Below are positions 35,901 to 47,256 of a DNA stretch of 64,000 nt, one piece after another (the first letter of the stretch is position 1; the number at the start of each line of letters is the position of its first letter). Where the stretch lies: positions 7,509,501 through 7,573,500 of the forward strand of contig CM042042.1 of NCBI GenBank assembly GCA_023525975.1, read 5' to 3'. The notes under the pieces are model-generated. The model saw nothing but the letters and a program-made list of their open reading frames with translations. It did no database searches and was not told the DNA's origin. The position numbers were made by a program, and so were the translations under genes. This DNA comes from Smallanthus sonchifolius. Lineage: Eukaryota; Streptophyta; Magnoliopsida; Asterales; Asteraceae.

Positions 35901-38900
35901 TGTTCTTATCTCTTATGATTATGGCCTACTAGGTGATGCTCAAAATTTTACCTAAAGACACTCTCACATGGAGGTTCAAGCTTGTTGAATCCGCTGCGGC
36001 TTATGCTAATTCGCGTCTCCATGCTATCACAGCTCAAGTACTCGTGCTTGCTAGGTTTCTTTCTTCTGTGGACAATCATATATAGTTTGTGTTCTCTAGG
36101 CATTTCTGAATTGGTATGCACTTAAGGAATCTAATATTTCTATGATATTTGCATTTCAGTGGCAGGGACAACCTCTTGCCAAGTAAAAATGAGGCCAAAA
36201 GGCTTTTAAGATCATTGAAGCACTGCGATGTACGCTTGTTCGAGGAAAACGGGCACACAATCTTATTGGTATTAAGATCTATTCTTGCACTTCTTGCCAT
36301 CAATAAAAAAAATGACTTTGTGGTGTGTAAATGTACAAGAAAATATTATGTGTGTTTCTCATAAGGTAAATGGCCTTCGCTTGCATAAAATACAAGGCTA
36401 AGAAAAAGAAACAAAATACACCTAAACATATTGGAAACTGAATTAAATCAAATCACCCTATTAGATTATACTAACATATCTAACACCAGTTGTGGCCATA
36501 TCCATGCAGTGAAAAACTAACAACCTTCATCCCCAATTAACTTCCTTGGGTATCCAACCCGAACCCTACCGGTAATCCCTCCCATATGCAACCCTAACAT
36601 GGTCTAGCTAATGCGGAAATAAACACAATGAAATCTAAAAGGGATTATACCTTCACGCCACTAGTCTTCTGCTAGGAAGTTCCCGCAAGCACTTCCACAA
36701 CACCTCTCTCACTCTTATTCCCAAAATCCCGGTATCCCGACACACCAAAATGAACTAGAGAGGTTCTAACACTCAACAGAGTGTTAAAACCGTGTGGTTT
36801 TCCAAAAAATGGAAACTCCCACACTCTCTTTCTCTCTTTCTCTCTAGAAATCTATATATAGAAACTTCAACTAATAGGACTTTGACATGTGGCATAGTGG
36901 TTTTATAAAACCATCAAATATGCCCACAAGCTTGCTGCACGCCACCCTAAGGCACAACCGTGCCAATCTCAAATTCTCAGCAACAACCCTCGGTCATCGC
37001 ACCATGTTCTCGGTAATAGAGTAGACCAAGCAAGTAAGCATGGGTGTGCATTCCCCCTGCATGGCCATGCCTGACCCCGAAACCCAATTTTCAATCGTTC
37101 GCATTCAATCTTGATTCGTAAATCGAATTTCGAATTCACTCATCATTATCAATATCCTTCATTAGTTTAAAACTTTGCACATTTAATATACAAGTTTCAA
37201 TTCCGATATATCTTTTCAGTTTGTAAGTAGATGAACCATCTATTTCACATGTGAAATTAGGGTATTTCATTATGAAATTTTTGGATGTTACATTGGTCCT
37301 CGATTTGAAGCAAAGATGTTGATTATGCCTAATTTGAGAGTCAGATCTAGGAAATTATTGTAGTGTGTTTTTCAAGAGGTAAGGAACTGACGCAAAGAAA
37401 AGCACGAATAAACACGCACATGCATGAATAAACAAAGAGAAGTAATTATAAAGAAAAAATGATAAATGTGTGAATAATCAAACTATTATACAAGGAACTA
37501 AGTATATGGGATTCTAAATTTGGTAGGTTTGCCAATGTTTTGCAAATATAAATCATAAATTAAATACTGAAGTTAAGACCATAATTGGACGCGTAAATCA
37601 TGTCAATCAAAGATTTACGCGCCTTAGCCTAAAAAGGAAAGGATCAAAGATTGCAAATTTTGGGAAAAAATATTGTTTGAATAATTTGGAACCTTAATTG
37701 GTGGAATTCAAGTCTGACAGTTGGGCAAACAGTTTGTCACATGATGACGCTCGTCAAAACCTTTCCCTTAACCCCAATCCTATCCCAAGTCATGTATGTT
37801 TGAAGTTTGAGCAATTTCTATCGTGTTTCCTTTGTCAACTGGTCCATATAAGAGTTTGTCAGCTCCTATCACGACCTCTATTTATATAAAAAAGAAATTT
37901 AAGAAAATAAAAGCACCCTAAACTAAGAAACTAAATAAAATAAAACCAATGGTTAAACCCTATTCCCTTATCATCATATAAAAGTGTCTAACAAATACTA
38001 AACAGGTTAATGCAAAATAAGTTACAATGAAGCAATGTCATGATATCAATTTGCTTATGTTGATGCAGGAGAGTGGTGTTAACGTGGTTACCGCTATTAA
38101 AACTACTTACATGTACCGTCGTTCTTCAAATCATGATATCTTAAAGGACTTCTTGCCTATAAGTATTACAGAGTTCAAAGACTCACCTGTAGAGACTTGG
38201 TAATTTAACATAGAACTTTACTAGATCAAGATTCTTTCATGGTGATACTAAAACATGAAGCATATGCGTGTAGGTGGTTCCGTCTTTGTATAGATGCAGT
38301 AATGTTTTCAACAATGGAGGATGGAAAGATAGTGAGAGGTCTTGCAGGGATTCCCGACGAAGGGCCTGTACTAATTGTTGGTAATCATATGTTGTTGGCA
38401 TTTGATGTTTTACCTGTTGTCGCGGAGTTTTTGAGAGAAAAGAAAATCACGCTTCATGGTTTAACTCATCCTGATTTTTTTCGTATCGATGTTGAACATG
38501 AATACTATATGATTCCTTTTGCTGATCTACTGAAGCTTGGTGGTGCAATTCCGGTTTCTGGAAAAAACTTTTACAAATTGTTGGCAAATAAGTCTCATGT
38601 ATTACTTTACCCTGGTGGTATACGGGAGGCTCTCCGTAGAAAGGTGAATTCTTATGATGATATTTGTTTTGAACGACTAACTCATACACTCTTTAAACCA
38701 ACTCCTAAATCTACACCGATGATGACCATGGTGTTGATGAGTTATGTGTCATCTAGCTATTTTGTGTAATTCGGTTTAGTTAATGGCAAAATAAAAAGTC
38801 ATAATGAAACATGTTGGTAAGTGTGAAGTTCACACTTGTTTTATAATATTATGATTTCTAGTGCTTATGACGCCTTGTTAATTCAAGGGGGCGAAACTCA

Positions 38901-40921
38901 GTGAACAACAGGGTCCGAGGGCAGCGTCCTTGGTTAGCAGGGTCCTATAGGCGACAACCCCTAATTAGGTCCAAGGGGCAACACCCTTAGCTGGGGTTAA
39001 GCTGTCAGGTCAACTTAGAAAAAAAAATTATTATTTTTCACGTTTTGTTTTGCATTAAAATATGATTCAGAAGTGAAAACTGCTGAAATTGTTCATCCGA
39101 TGTAAGTTGGTCGTGTGGACTAACTTGTTCATTAGGAGTAAGTTGGTCATCATGACCAAATTGAAACATTAGTTAATTTCCAAGCAGTTGACGGTTATAG
39201 CAGTTATCAACGAACAATCATGAAGTTTCATTGCATAGGTTTATCCTTATAAATATAAGTCTATTCGGTCAGTTTCAGATACACAAAAATCCTAACAGTT
39301 TCCATATATTCGTTCTTGAAATCTCTGAGTCTTATCTGATTGAATGTTCATGTTTACCACCAAAATAATTCAATTTGAAAACGATCATGCGATTATTAGA
39401 GAGTCCAAGTCTACACAAAATCATATTCCTACACATGGGACTAGAACCCCTAAAATGCAAAAATATTTGATAAGGGGATTCAATATTACATGCGGTATGA
39501 TATTCATACATTAGATAGGCATTTATGACAATATACTATACATGTAACTTATTTTAGGGCAATAATATGTTGTTTTATGCCAAGAAAATGTGGCGTGTAT
39601 TAGATACATTGGTTGCTTGAGCAATTTTATTACATATTAATCATTAATGTCTAGTGTTTTTCTTTTTAAATTGTATTTTGTTGTTAATAGGGTGAAACTG
39701 GCAAGTTGTTTTGGCCTGATAAACAAGAATTTGTAAGAATGGCAGTGAGGTTTGGAGCCACCATTATACCATATGGAGGAGTTGGGGAAGATGACATGAT
39801 AGAAGTAAGTACACACTCGCTCTCTTTCCAGAATTTAACTTGATCTTCAAAGTAGAAATAACTAGTTGTATGTTGATACTCACCTATTGATGTTGATTGT
39901 TGATAATATACTTTGTTGCCACTTGCTAGCTAATGGTTGATTATAACGACATGAAGAGCAACCCTTTTCTCAATCACATGGTGAATGTATTTAATCAAGG
40001 GAGAACAAATTTGAGGTGAATTTACTTCACTTTCTTTATGATTTTCTTCACTAACATGCACTTTGGATGAGATTTACACAATTCTCGGGGTTTAAGGTGT
40101 ATTTGTGTGGATGTTTATGGTTCTGTTTTTTGAAGAACAAACTAAAACTGATTGTATAATTATGAAATTGACTTCCTAAATAAATGCGTAAATAATTCAA
40201 ATAAAATATTCACGTATCTTTACTTAGAAAAGGAAAAAAAAATCAAAACCCATAAACATGGGGGAAAACCGATGAGTGTGAAAACATGCTCCAAATTATG
40301 GAACTCAAGTCCGATAGCTAGGACAAACTACATATGTCATTTGCCACATGATTAGGATCGTTGAGAAGTTTACGCTTATTACCTATGGGCCCTAGATGTA
40401 GCCAAATTATGCTCGTTTTAAGCTGGATAATTTTCTATCATGTTGAGTCTGCTAGATTTGAACCCTTAATCACTTTGGTTGAGGGGCACTAAAATAAACT
40501 CAGACACCGCTACACCAATGAGGTGAACTTAAGGTTTTTGTTAACAGCCACTCATAAGACATGCACTTTAGAAATAAAATATATCCATGCACATTGTTTA
40601 TGAATGTTATTTGATGACAGGGAGGGGGTGGACGGAGAGATCGCGAAACAACAATTTCATATACCTCTATTTTTACCCAAGCCACCTGGTCGACTCTACT
40701 TTAAGTTTGGGAAGCCGATACGAACAAAAGGGAAGGAAAATATGTTGGATGATGATGATTATTTGCAAGAGTTATACATGCAGATAAGATGTGACGTTGA
40801 AAAGAACATGGCTTATTTATTAAAGAAGCGAGAGGAGGATCCTTATAGAGGCGCGGTTGAAAGGTTTGTGTGGCAAATGAAAAATGGATCTTTAGATCAA
40901 ATTCCATCTTTCGAGCCATAA
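29990..40921 (+). CDS. Phytyl ester synthase-like esterase/acyltransferase, copy 2 (intact)
   Basis: Plastid protein of the PES1/PES2 (esterase/lipase/thioesterase) family. In Arabidopsis these esterify phytol and make triacylglycerol from fatty acids during chlorophyll breakdown. Exons: 29990-30377, 30912-30963, 31192-31247, 31527-31685, 32221-32325, 33365-33468, 35933-36054, 36160-36268, 38069-38199, 38274-38643, 39691-39804, 39930-40015, 40621-40921. They sum to 2,097 bp, 698 residues, open throughout; family members are about 700. The N-terminus is Ser/Arg-rich and transit-peptide-like. The hydrolase half has GDSFG (Ser193) with likely Asp332 (SGRDNLLPS) and His361 (NGHTILL). The acyltransferase half has GNHMLLAFD (about 445-453), LLYPGGIREALRRK and GATIIPYGGVGEDD. 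The C-terminus is KKREEDPYRGAVERFVW. Introns are swollen by insertions (up to 2.5 kb). Gene symbol withheld because PES1 and PES2 cannot be separated by eye. Confidence 0.9.
30414..30780. mobile_element. CACTA-type MITE in intron 1 of copy 2
   Basis: A 367-bp element from 'cactaccaaaaaactt' to 'ttctagtagtg'. It has the same family words as 27233-27609 ('gcgacaa.tttctgacaaaaag', 'cctttcgtcgg'). Flanks are att/ata. Confidence 0.75.
31760..32177 (-). mobile_element. Non-autonomous Helitron in intron 4 of copy 2
   Basis: On the minus strand it starts TCTATACTATATAATAAAG after A. It ends with a hairpin (cccgtgtgtattacacgggg), then 'tctaag' and CTAG before T. These are canonical Helitron ends with insertion between A and T. 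418 bp, AT-rich, non-coding. The same family recurs at 46402-46844 and 53284-53709. Confidence 0.85.
32941..33160 (+). mobile_element. tRNA-derived SINE in intron 5 of copy 2
   Basis: The box A-like 'tggtgcaatggtag' (about 32951) and box B 'ggttcgaatc' (about 32994) are spaced as in a tRNA promoter. The body ends 'ggtgttgccgtt' plus an A-run. Flanks 'aaacttcgaa' (32931-32940) and 'aaacttcaaa' (33161-33170) match at 9 of 10 bases, a target-site duplication. It is 220 bp and not a functional tRNA, since no cloverleaf acceptor stem is visible. Confidence 0.85.
33706..34690 (+). mobile_element. Compact LTR retrotransposon (TRIM/SMART-like) with perfect TSD
   Basis: 5' LTR 33706-33914 and 3' LTR 34480-34690 (209 and 211 bp) are highly similar, starting TGTTA(C/T)GTTTTATTTTTA and ending CCCTATCA. 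The flanking 5-bp duplication AAATC is at 33701-33705 and 34691-34695. A primer binding site 'ggtatcagagct' follows the 5' LTR. A purine tract 'aagtggggag' precedes the 3' LTR. Total 985 bp, in intron 6 of copy 2. There is no pol. Confidence 0.92.
33967..34398 (+). CDS. Hypothetical 143-residue ORF inside the compact LTR element
   Basis: This ORF begins 53 bp after the 5' LTR. Its N-terminus is polar and Gln-rich (IIKQQEQAMKQQEQ), similar in style to the start of plant gypsy Gag proteins. The middle is Pro/Thr/Ser-rich low complexity, ending VPLFELNDVHHGTG. No domain was recognised. A degraded homologous stretch lies at 24182-24480. It may be a truncated gag leader kept by chance. Confidence 0.45.
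   Translation: MTNPRNQEVGRALKDQDNAISDLRATLVAIIKQQEQAMKQQEQIMVALGLDPTGLKLKPASAASSTLPVSSTPNLAKKTEPQPAPPTTKIVPQPITSIKVAPKIAKKSTQAAPSTSPSPHRKRPLTITSVPLFELNDVHHGTG
35020..35560. mobile_element. Cassandra-type (5S-containing) LTR remnant in intron 6 of copy 2
   Basis: 'gtaacaacccaagta' occurs twice (about 35020 and 35252), each followed by related sequence with 'tttcca...ccct.at...ggaa..cttcgttctccc'. The second block contains a 5S-rRNA-like stretch. Together these features suggest remnants of a Cassandra TRIM, whose LTRs carry 5S-derived sequence. The ends are degraded. Confidence 0.5.
35431..35490 (-). repeat. 5S rRNA-derived segment
   Basis: The plus strand reads 'accatcttgg', then 'cgtccaagcacacttaactt' and 'ttgagttttcc'. 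This matches the reverse complement of the middle of plant 5S rRNA ('cccaagcacgcttaacttcg'), which holds the internal polymerase III promoter. It is diverged and lacks both 5S ends, so it is not a 5S gene. Confidence 0.6.
36350..36890 (-). mobile_element. Probable LTR-derived sequence in intron 8 of copy 2
   Basis: On the minus strand there is a TATA-like 'ctatatataga' (about 36855) followed by a CT/GA-rich leader and 'tgttagatatgttag'. This looks like the transcribed part of a retroelement LTR. No internal domain or paired LTR was found. The rest of the 1.8-kb intron (to 38068) is AT-rich with nothing recognised. Confidence 0.3.
38812..39430 (+). mobile_element. Possible solo LTR in intron 10 of copy 2
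   Basis: Begins 'tgttggtaagtgtgaagttcac'. It includes repeated 'gcagggtcc' and 'gggcaacaccc' words (38900-38990), two 'taagttggtc' units, and a TATA-like 'ccttataaatataag' (39244) followed by a leader. The composition fits a retroelement LTR. Ends and target duplication are not established. Confidence 0.35.
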
Positions 40922-43017
40922 ATGTCATCCACATACATCATATTTTGTTCATGAGTGAGTTTAATTCGTCACATGTTTACATTATTAGTGGTAACGTTTT
41001 ATCATCCATTTCAAAAATTCACTTGGCTCCTTTTTTTTCATGGTTTCAATACCTTAGTAATCATTCTACTATACCTTAACCTACTTTTGTTTAGAAAGTT
41101 AAAAAGAACTCGTAAATACAAATCAAACTGTATATGTTTATGTTGGTAATTTTAGTGTCACAAACCATTTTGATTAATTTGGATTTACTTAAGAACAAGA
41201 AGAATCTGAATAAACATTGTTACGAGTTACAAGGTGTGAAGTACATGCTCGTTCAAGACTATTCTGATTTTCGGAAACTAGGAACCTCTCAGTGTTTAGG
41301 GGGCAAAACCAAGGGGGCTCCAAGGAGGCATCGACCCAGGCGGGAGTTGCATCGATCAGTCAATTAATTACCTCACTGGAAAGCTATCGGAGGTTTCTTA
41401 GAATCTGCATGGGTGGTGAAAAGTTATATGAAAATTGATTAGCAATTCAATTGATCATTAGTGGTAAGTCATCGGTGATTATTAGTTTCTTCGAATTTGC
41501 ATGGGTGATCAAAACTTAAATATCCATTATTGTTTCTCTATGAATTATCCGACTGAACTTACGAGACTAACATCGAAATATTTCAATCTAATAATATAAT
41601 TTAATTTTAAGATACTTAAGAACATCTATATTACATTTGGTATAAGTGTTGATGCATCAACAATTAGTCATTTACAATTTTTCCCTTTTGTTTACAAATC
41701 TATGCCCATCCCACATTGAATGATAAAAGAAATATAGATGAAAGAAATGAGTATAAAAGAACTCTTTGGCTATTTCAAAGAATTAATCTATTCCATTGTT
41801 TCTTTGTTTCATATCGATGAAGAAACAAAAGTGGAGGGATCACATACTCTATAAAGTGAGGCCCTAACCAAAACTATAACTGAAATAGTCGGTTATCTAT
41901 CTTTAAAAACCGACTAGCTTCAGTTAGAAGCAGTTCGGGTATTCAGTTTTGAAACTTGGGTCAACTTGGTTTTTTGTTGATAACTGAAAACTTAAGCAAA
42001 TGAACGACTTGGGTTAGAGTTTTAAAATTTTATTTCAATTGGATTTAGTTAACAAGAACACTAAAAAGTTGAATGCATTTTTATCAAAACGCTTATTCTA
42101 AAACATACAAATCCTTTGATGTTTTGTTTATTTGCTAAATTTCGATTTGCTAAATTTTAAGACATTTAAGAACATCTATAATACATTTGGTACAAGTGTT
42201 GATGTATCAGCAACTAGCCATTTACAATTTTGTCTCTCTTGTTTGCAAATCTATGCCCATCCATATCGGATGAGAAAAAGAAATATGGATATTAGAAATG
42301 ACTATAAAAAGACCATTTGGCTTTTCCAAAGAATTTATTTATTCCATTGTTTCTTTGTCCCATATCGATGAATAAACAATATTATCATTTCTCACATATA
42401 TATGTAATATGTCGAAATATATTGAACTCCATAGCTAAAAATCACAAAATTATAATCGACATACAAAATGCGCTAAAATAAGTATAAGATTCATAAAATA
42501 TCACACTAGATCATGTCAAAGCTAGTAAAAGTTTTCGCTCTAATCAGTACTACGAAGTTGTAATTTACCTCAAAGTTTAAGACGTCCAAGACAAATTTTG
42601 TTGCGTAGGATACAAGTGCTCTATGCAATAGTTCATTATTTAATGCATATGAGATTATTTAATTCACTACATTAAATATTATTTTATTTATAATACTTAA
42701 AATTAAGACATAAATTTACATTTACTATTTTTATAACTAAATACTATTTAAATTAAGTATCATCTTATTTAAATGCTTAAGTATATAATTACTAAATATT
42801 TACATAGTTATAATAATAACAACAATAATAATAATATACAAATATAATATTATCAATGTTTAAGACAGTTCGGGTTAGATTGTGCTCTCAAAAAAAGCCT
42901 CAATGATATTCGTCGCTTTGCGTGGCCAACCCTCTTGTTCAACTTAAAGTATCAACTTTCAATTGAAATTTAAGAATTTCAAAGGGAGATAAGAAATGGA
43001 ATGTACGGGTTCCATAA
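40922..43017. other. Intergenic region with a 220-bp direct repeat
   Basis: About 41612-41825 and 42160-42375 are diverged direct copies, sharing 'ttaagaacatctata.tacatttggta', 'caaatctatgcccatcc' and 'ttccattgtttctttg'. The copies are about 550 bp apart and roughly 80% alike by eye, possibly LTRs of a decayed element. 42380-43000 is AT-rich with no gene seen. Confidence 0.5.
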
Positions 43018-44950
43018 GGGTGTTGGGGGCCATTAACCCCAATATCCATTTACTCATCAAAACTTGCCAATAGAATTCTGTCACCTCAAAACTACTCATT
43101 TACTCATTTACTCAGATTTCATTGGAAACACCCTACTCATTTACTCACCAACTTTTTTTTTAAATAAACATTTAATTTAAAAAAAAGACAATTTCATTAA
43201 AATAAAAATTAACATAATACAATTAAAAATAAAAAAAACCTACAAAATAAATAAAAGCTAGATAATAAAATTTTAAAATCTAAAAGTTACATTGCCATCC
43301 ATACTTTGCGGCAATTTCACGTTTACGTTGCAATACGATCGACAAGTACGGGTCTACGAGATGATCATGCGATTCGGTGAATGTTTTGATGTCACGATCC
43401 TTTTGTTTTTCAAGCATCAACTCAATCGCCGTTTGTTCTCTTTTTAATTTTGCTTCCACCATCTTATCCCGAAGACTTTTTTTTTTCTATCTCCAACGTT
43501 TTCATAGTCTTGTATTCGTTGACTATGTCTAACAAATTTCCCTTGCTAGATGAACTTTCGGTCGATTTCTTCCCTGAACGTCTTGGCCTAGTCGGTGTCG
43601 TGTCGTCTTGCGGTTCGGCGTTCACGTTTATGTCGGGAAAGAGGTTTGTAAAACTCTCCGGTTAAGATGGGGTTCTCAACTCTGAAGTTTTTATTCTTTT
43701 TGAGGATTGACTTCCTTCTAAATCCTCACCCATCAATGCTATGGGTTCCCATTTAGCATTGTTGCGTACAACCTCCCAACATTTCAAGTTGGTGAATGGC
43801 CTTTTGTACACTTTCTTGTAATGGCTTAAAGCCGCTTCAACAAGATCCAAATCACTTGTACCACTCGGCCTTCTTTGTTTCTATATATATATAATTTGAA
43901 ACGTTAGATAATAAAATTAAAACATACCTATATAATTTGAAAAATAAATCTTACTATTTGTTGGTAACACCCGTTGAAGGCGGTCATTTTTTTATTAAGA
44001 TCTTTTCACTTCCAAGACACTTGGTCAACGGTTTGATCGTTTTCACCAAATAAATCGGTAAAATGCGCAAGAACTTTCTTCCAAAACGAGTCACCTTTTT
44101 GTTGATTTCCGTTTATTTTATTTTGTGTCTTGTGAATATAAGCTTGGACCACGGCAATTTCTTCTTCTTCCGTCCATCTCTTTGGTGGTAACCGGTTTTT
44201 GTGTTGTCTTTTCGGCTTGGTGCGGTCATCTTCAACTTCATCTTCTCCTTCATCATCCTCCTCCTCCTCTTCCGTTTCTTCCTCAACATCCTCATCTTCT
44301 TCGTCTTCGGATTCCGAACGGATGATTTCGTTTAGATCACGATACGGTTGGTTTTGGTATTGGTAGGAAAATTGAGATAAAAAATTAGGATCCATATCAA
44401 GCGAAAATTGAGATAAAAAATTAGGATCCATATTTGGATCCGTTGAACTTTGAGGGAAGTAGTTTGGATATTGAGGTTGCGGGAAATAACTTGGAATTGG
44501 TTGAGGAGGTGGTTGTGGTCGTTGAGGAGGTGGTTGGGTTTGTTGGGGAGCGGCTTGGGTTCGTTCGGGTCGCGGTTGAGATTGAACATTTGGCCTAAAT
44601 TTTCTAGGCTTTCTTGACTTTTTGGATGATCCTTCCATTTTTTGTAGAATGTAAAATATATAGATGAGATGAAAGATATTTAGATGATAGGTAAAAATAT
44701 ATGTGTGTGGAATGGGGTATTTATAGGTAATTTTTTTTATTTAAAAGCACCCAACCCACCCCCCCCACCCCACCAACGGCTACTCACCAACGGTCAAAAA
44801 ATGCAACGGCTTGATCGAGTAAATATACTCGAATACCCTTACTCGGCCACCCTACTCGGGTATACCCGAGTCAATGGGGGCGGTGTGCCATTTACTCGAT
44901 TACTCGGATCACATACTCGAATGTGATCGAGTCTTCCGCCCCGTATACCG
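43018..44950. mobile_element. PIF/Harbinger-type element carrying only a broken ORF1
   Basis: Flanked by TAA on both sides (43015-43017, 44951-44953). Ends are 'gggtgttgggggcc' and 'cggtatacggggcg' (on the reverse). The internal minus-strand gene is a Myb/SANT-like ORF1 relative. No DDE transposase is present. Subterminal 'ctcatttactca' and 'actcgggtatacccgag' motifs occur inside both ends. Confidence 0.55.
43280..44638 (-). pseudogene. Harbinger ORF1-like (SANT/NAM-associated) protein remnant
   Basis: The first segment, 44638-44006, encodes a Pro/Gln-rich N-terminus, an acidic run, and PPKRWTEEEEIAVVQAYIH with FWKKVLAHF, a trihelix/SANT-like domain typical of PIF/Harbinger ORF1 and the related plant proteins often labelled NAM-associated or GST-T3-like. 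A TGA lies at 44006-44008 (SWK-stop-KDLNKKMTAFNGCYQQ). After an intron, SDLDLVEAALSHYKKVYKRP and FTNLKCWEVVRNNAKWEP follow, then a TAA at 43662-43664. The coiled C-terminus reads to KYGWQCNF at 43280. Two in-frame stops make it non-functional as read. Confidence 0.7.
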
Positions 44951-45387
44951 TAATGAGATCATAGAATTTCATAAGACATTTAACATGGTGTATAAACATT
45001 CATTTTGAATGTAGAGGCGTTAATGAACGTGTAGTGTATAAAATGAGTCTTTTGACACGTTTGGTTAGAATTGGCGTAAATTTCATTAATAATTACAAGA
45101 TGCAAATTAGGGTAATTTTTGGTGAATGGGTGATCATATAACATTACATATCATCACATTGAGAGGATTAATGATTAATCATGGATGGAACACTACTTTT
45201 ACTTGCAAGCCTTCTTTTGTTTTATGATTATTAAACAGGTTTTATGATATGTATATGATGTGTAAAACTTATTTTATTTGTCACGGGTTAGTAATGCAAA
45301 TCATAGATAGTGCTTTTGTAATCACATTACCTCATTAACACGTTCCCGCAATAGTTTAAAAACACTTGGGGACCAATTTTTGGAGTT

Positions 45388-45858
45388 ATGATTAAAATAA
45401 TACCATAATAAGGTATTTAAAATAGGAAAAATCCCCAAAATGTCTCTATTACTTTTCTTGTCCCCCAATTTGTTCCGTTTACTTATGTTTTTAGGGAATG
45501 CCCCCTTCAACATCGTTGTACGACGTTGTTTGAAAAAAATCCTTATGATTAAAATAATACCATAATAAGGTATTTAAAATAGGGAAAATCCCCAAAATAT
45601 CTCTATTACTTTTCTTGTCCCCCAATTTGTTCCGTTTACTTATGTTTTTAGGGAATGCCCCCTTCAACATCGTCGTCCGACGTTGTTTGAAAAAAATCCT
45701 TATGATTAAAATAATACCATAATAAGGTATTTAAAATAGGGAAAATACCCAAAATGTGTCTATTACTTTTCTTGTCCCCCAATTTGTTTCGTTTACTTAT
45801 GTTTTTAGGGAATGTCCCTTCAACATCGTCGTCCGACGTTGTTTGAAAAAAATCCGAC
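45388..45858. repeat. 157-bp tandem repeat, three copies
   Basis: Units start 'atgattaaaataatacc' at 45388, 45545 and 45702, exactly 157 bp apart. Each includes 'cttttcttgtcccccaattt' and 'cgtcgtccgacgttgtttga'. The copies are nearly identical. Confidence 0.85.
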
Positions 45859-46236
45859 GGTGTTTGAAGAAAACCTACGGGTATTTGTTGTTTGAAAAAA
45901 AATATACTTCGACAATTTTTTCAAAATAAACTAAAATAAAATCTTTTTTTTGAAAAAAAAATAAGGATTTTATATAAATACAATGAGATCCTACCTCAAC
46001 AGTTTTGTAAAAAAAATAAAAAAATACTGCCGGATATGCCGGTGTTTATAAACATATCGGCGATTTGAACACGTGACGGGTTGTGGTTGGCTGAGAGCAT
46101 CGCCCGACGACCATGTAGTACCGTCAGTTCCGACGGTATATGATGAGACATTTTCTGAACGGATTAGTTAAAGGGACAAATTAGGGGACAAGAAAAGTAA
46201 AAATGATATTTTAAGGATTTTCCTTTTAAAATAATA
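45388..46236. mobile_element. Foldback element whose left TIR was amplified in tandem
   Basis: The unit starting at 45702 is mirrored at 46140-46236: 'ggacaaattaggggacaagaaaagtaa' and 'aaggattttccttttaaaataataa' are reverse complements of the left-hand words. The body contains 'tatgccggtgtttata' and 'gacgggttgtggttgg' but no ORF. The tandem copies therefore appear to be extra left termini. Confidence 0.55.
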
Positions 46237-46401
46237 ACTTTACGCCTACGGTTACGACGTTGCAGCTATCACGTTGCACCACTAATGCTCTCGTTTTATG
46301 ATAAGTTAACAATGTTTCATTACATCACTCGAACACAGTGGTTGGTCTGTACGTTACGAACCAACCTCTAACTATGTATAAATTATTAATATATTATAAA
46401 A

Positions 46402-46844
46402 CTAACTTAGCAACCGTGTACTACACACGAGGTGAAAAATATCAATACATAAAATTCTTAAATCTTTATGTATATATTTATGTATATATTTACAAGTGTA
46501 AAAATGTATTACATATAATAAGAATAGAAAACAAAATTCAAAGTATGTAAAAATTAATATATAGTTGGATTTCAAAAATACATTAATTACTATTTAATTT
46601 AATTTAACTTTCATTTACTATTTAATTGAAAATAAAAGTTACATATTTAGATTTCAAAGTTTATTATAGTCATTGATAATTTAAAATAAATGTGTTTTAT
46701 TAATATAATTAGTATTTTATTTAAAAATATATTATTAGTTAAAGATAGAGATGTATGTAATTAATAAAAGAGAGAAATGAAAAAAAAATAAATATGAAAA
46801 CCACACTTATCATGAAAAAATCTTTATGTATTATATAGTATAGA
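46402..46844 (-). mobile_element. Non-autonomous Helitron upstream of the AHL gene
   Basis: On the minus strand, a 5' TCTATACTATATAATACAT-type end lies at 46844. A 3' hairpin (cgtgtgtagtacacg) is followed by 'gttgctaag' and TTAG, a mutated CTAG, before T. Same family as 31760-32177. 443 bp, non-coding. Confidence 0.7.
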
Positions 46845-47256
46845 TCTAATACTTTAGACTTTTAAAGTTTGTTAATGATGATTACATATTTGTTTCAAGA
46901 CATACATTAATTAAAAAAAATCTAGTTTCTAGTAGTTATAAAGATAACCTTAGATTAGATTACAAAATATAAAAGATATATTTTAATTGTTCTTTTTTTT
47001 TAAGTCAAAAAAGAGTAAGTAGAATTAGAAGAAGATTCAAAATTGCCGACGAAAATTGCAAGGGGTTTTGACCATGATCACTGCACCAGGTGTCAAAAGC
47101 TATCTACACCTTTACAACTATACCCAACTTGGTGGATGTAATCACCGTTTCGTTTCGTGCACATACGGCGGCATCAACATCAAAAAAATCTCTTCTTTAA
47201 AACCCTAATTCCCAAAATGCCAATTTCCAATTAGATCCACCTACATTTCACGATCA

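Noticed and set aside
43280..44638. Host NAM or GST-like gene
   Set aside because: Two in-frame stops and TAA-flanked transposon ends make a Harbinger ORF1 remnant more likely.
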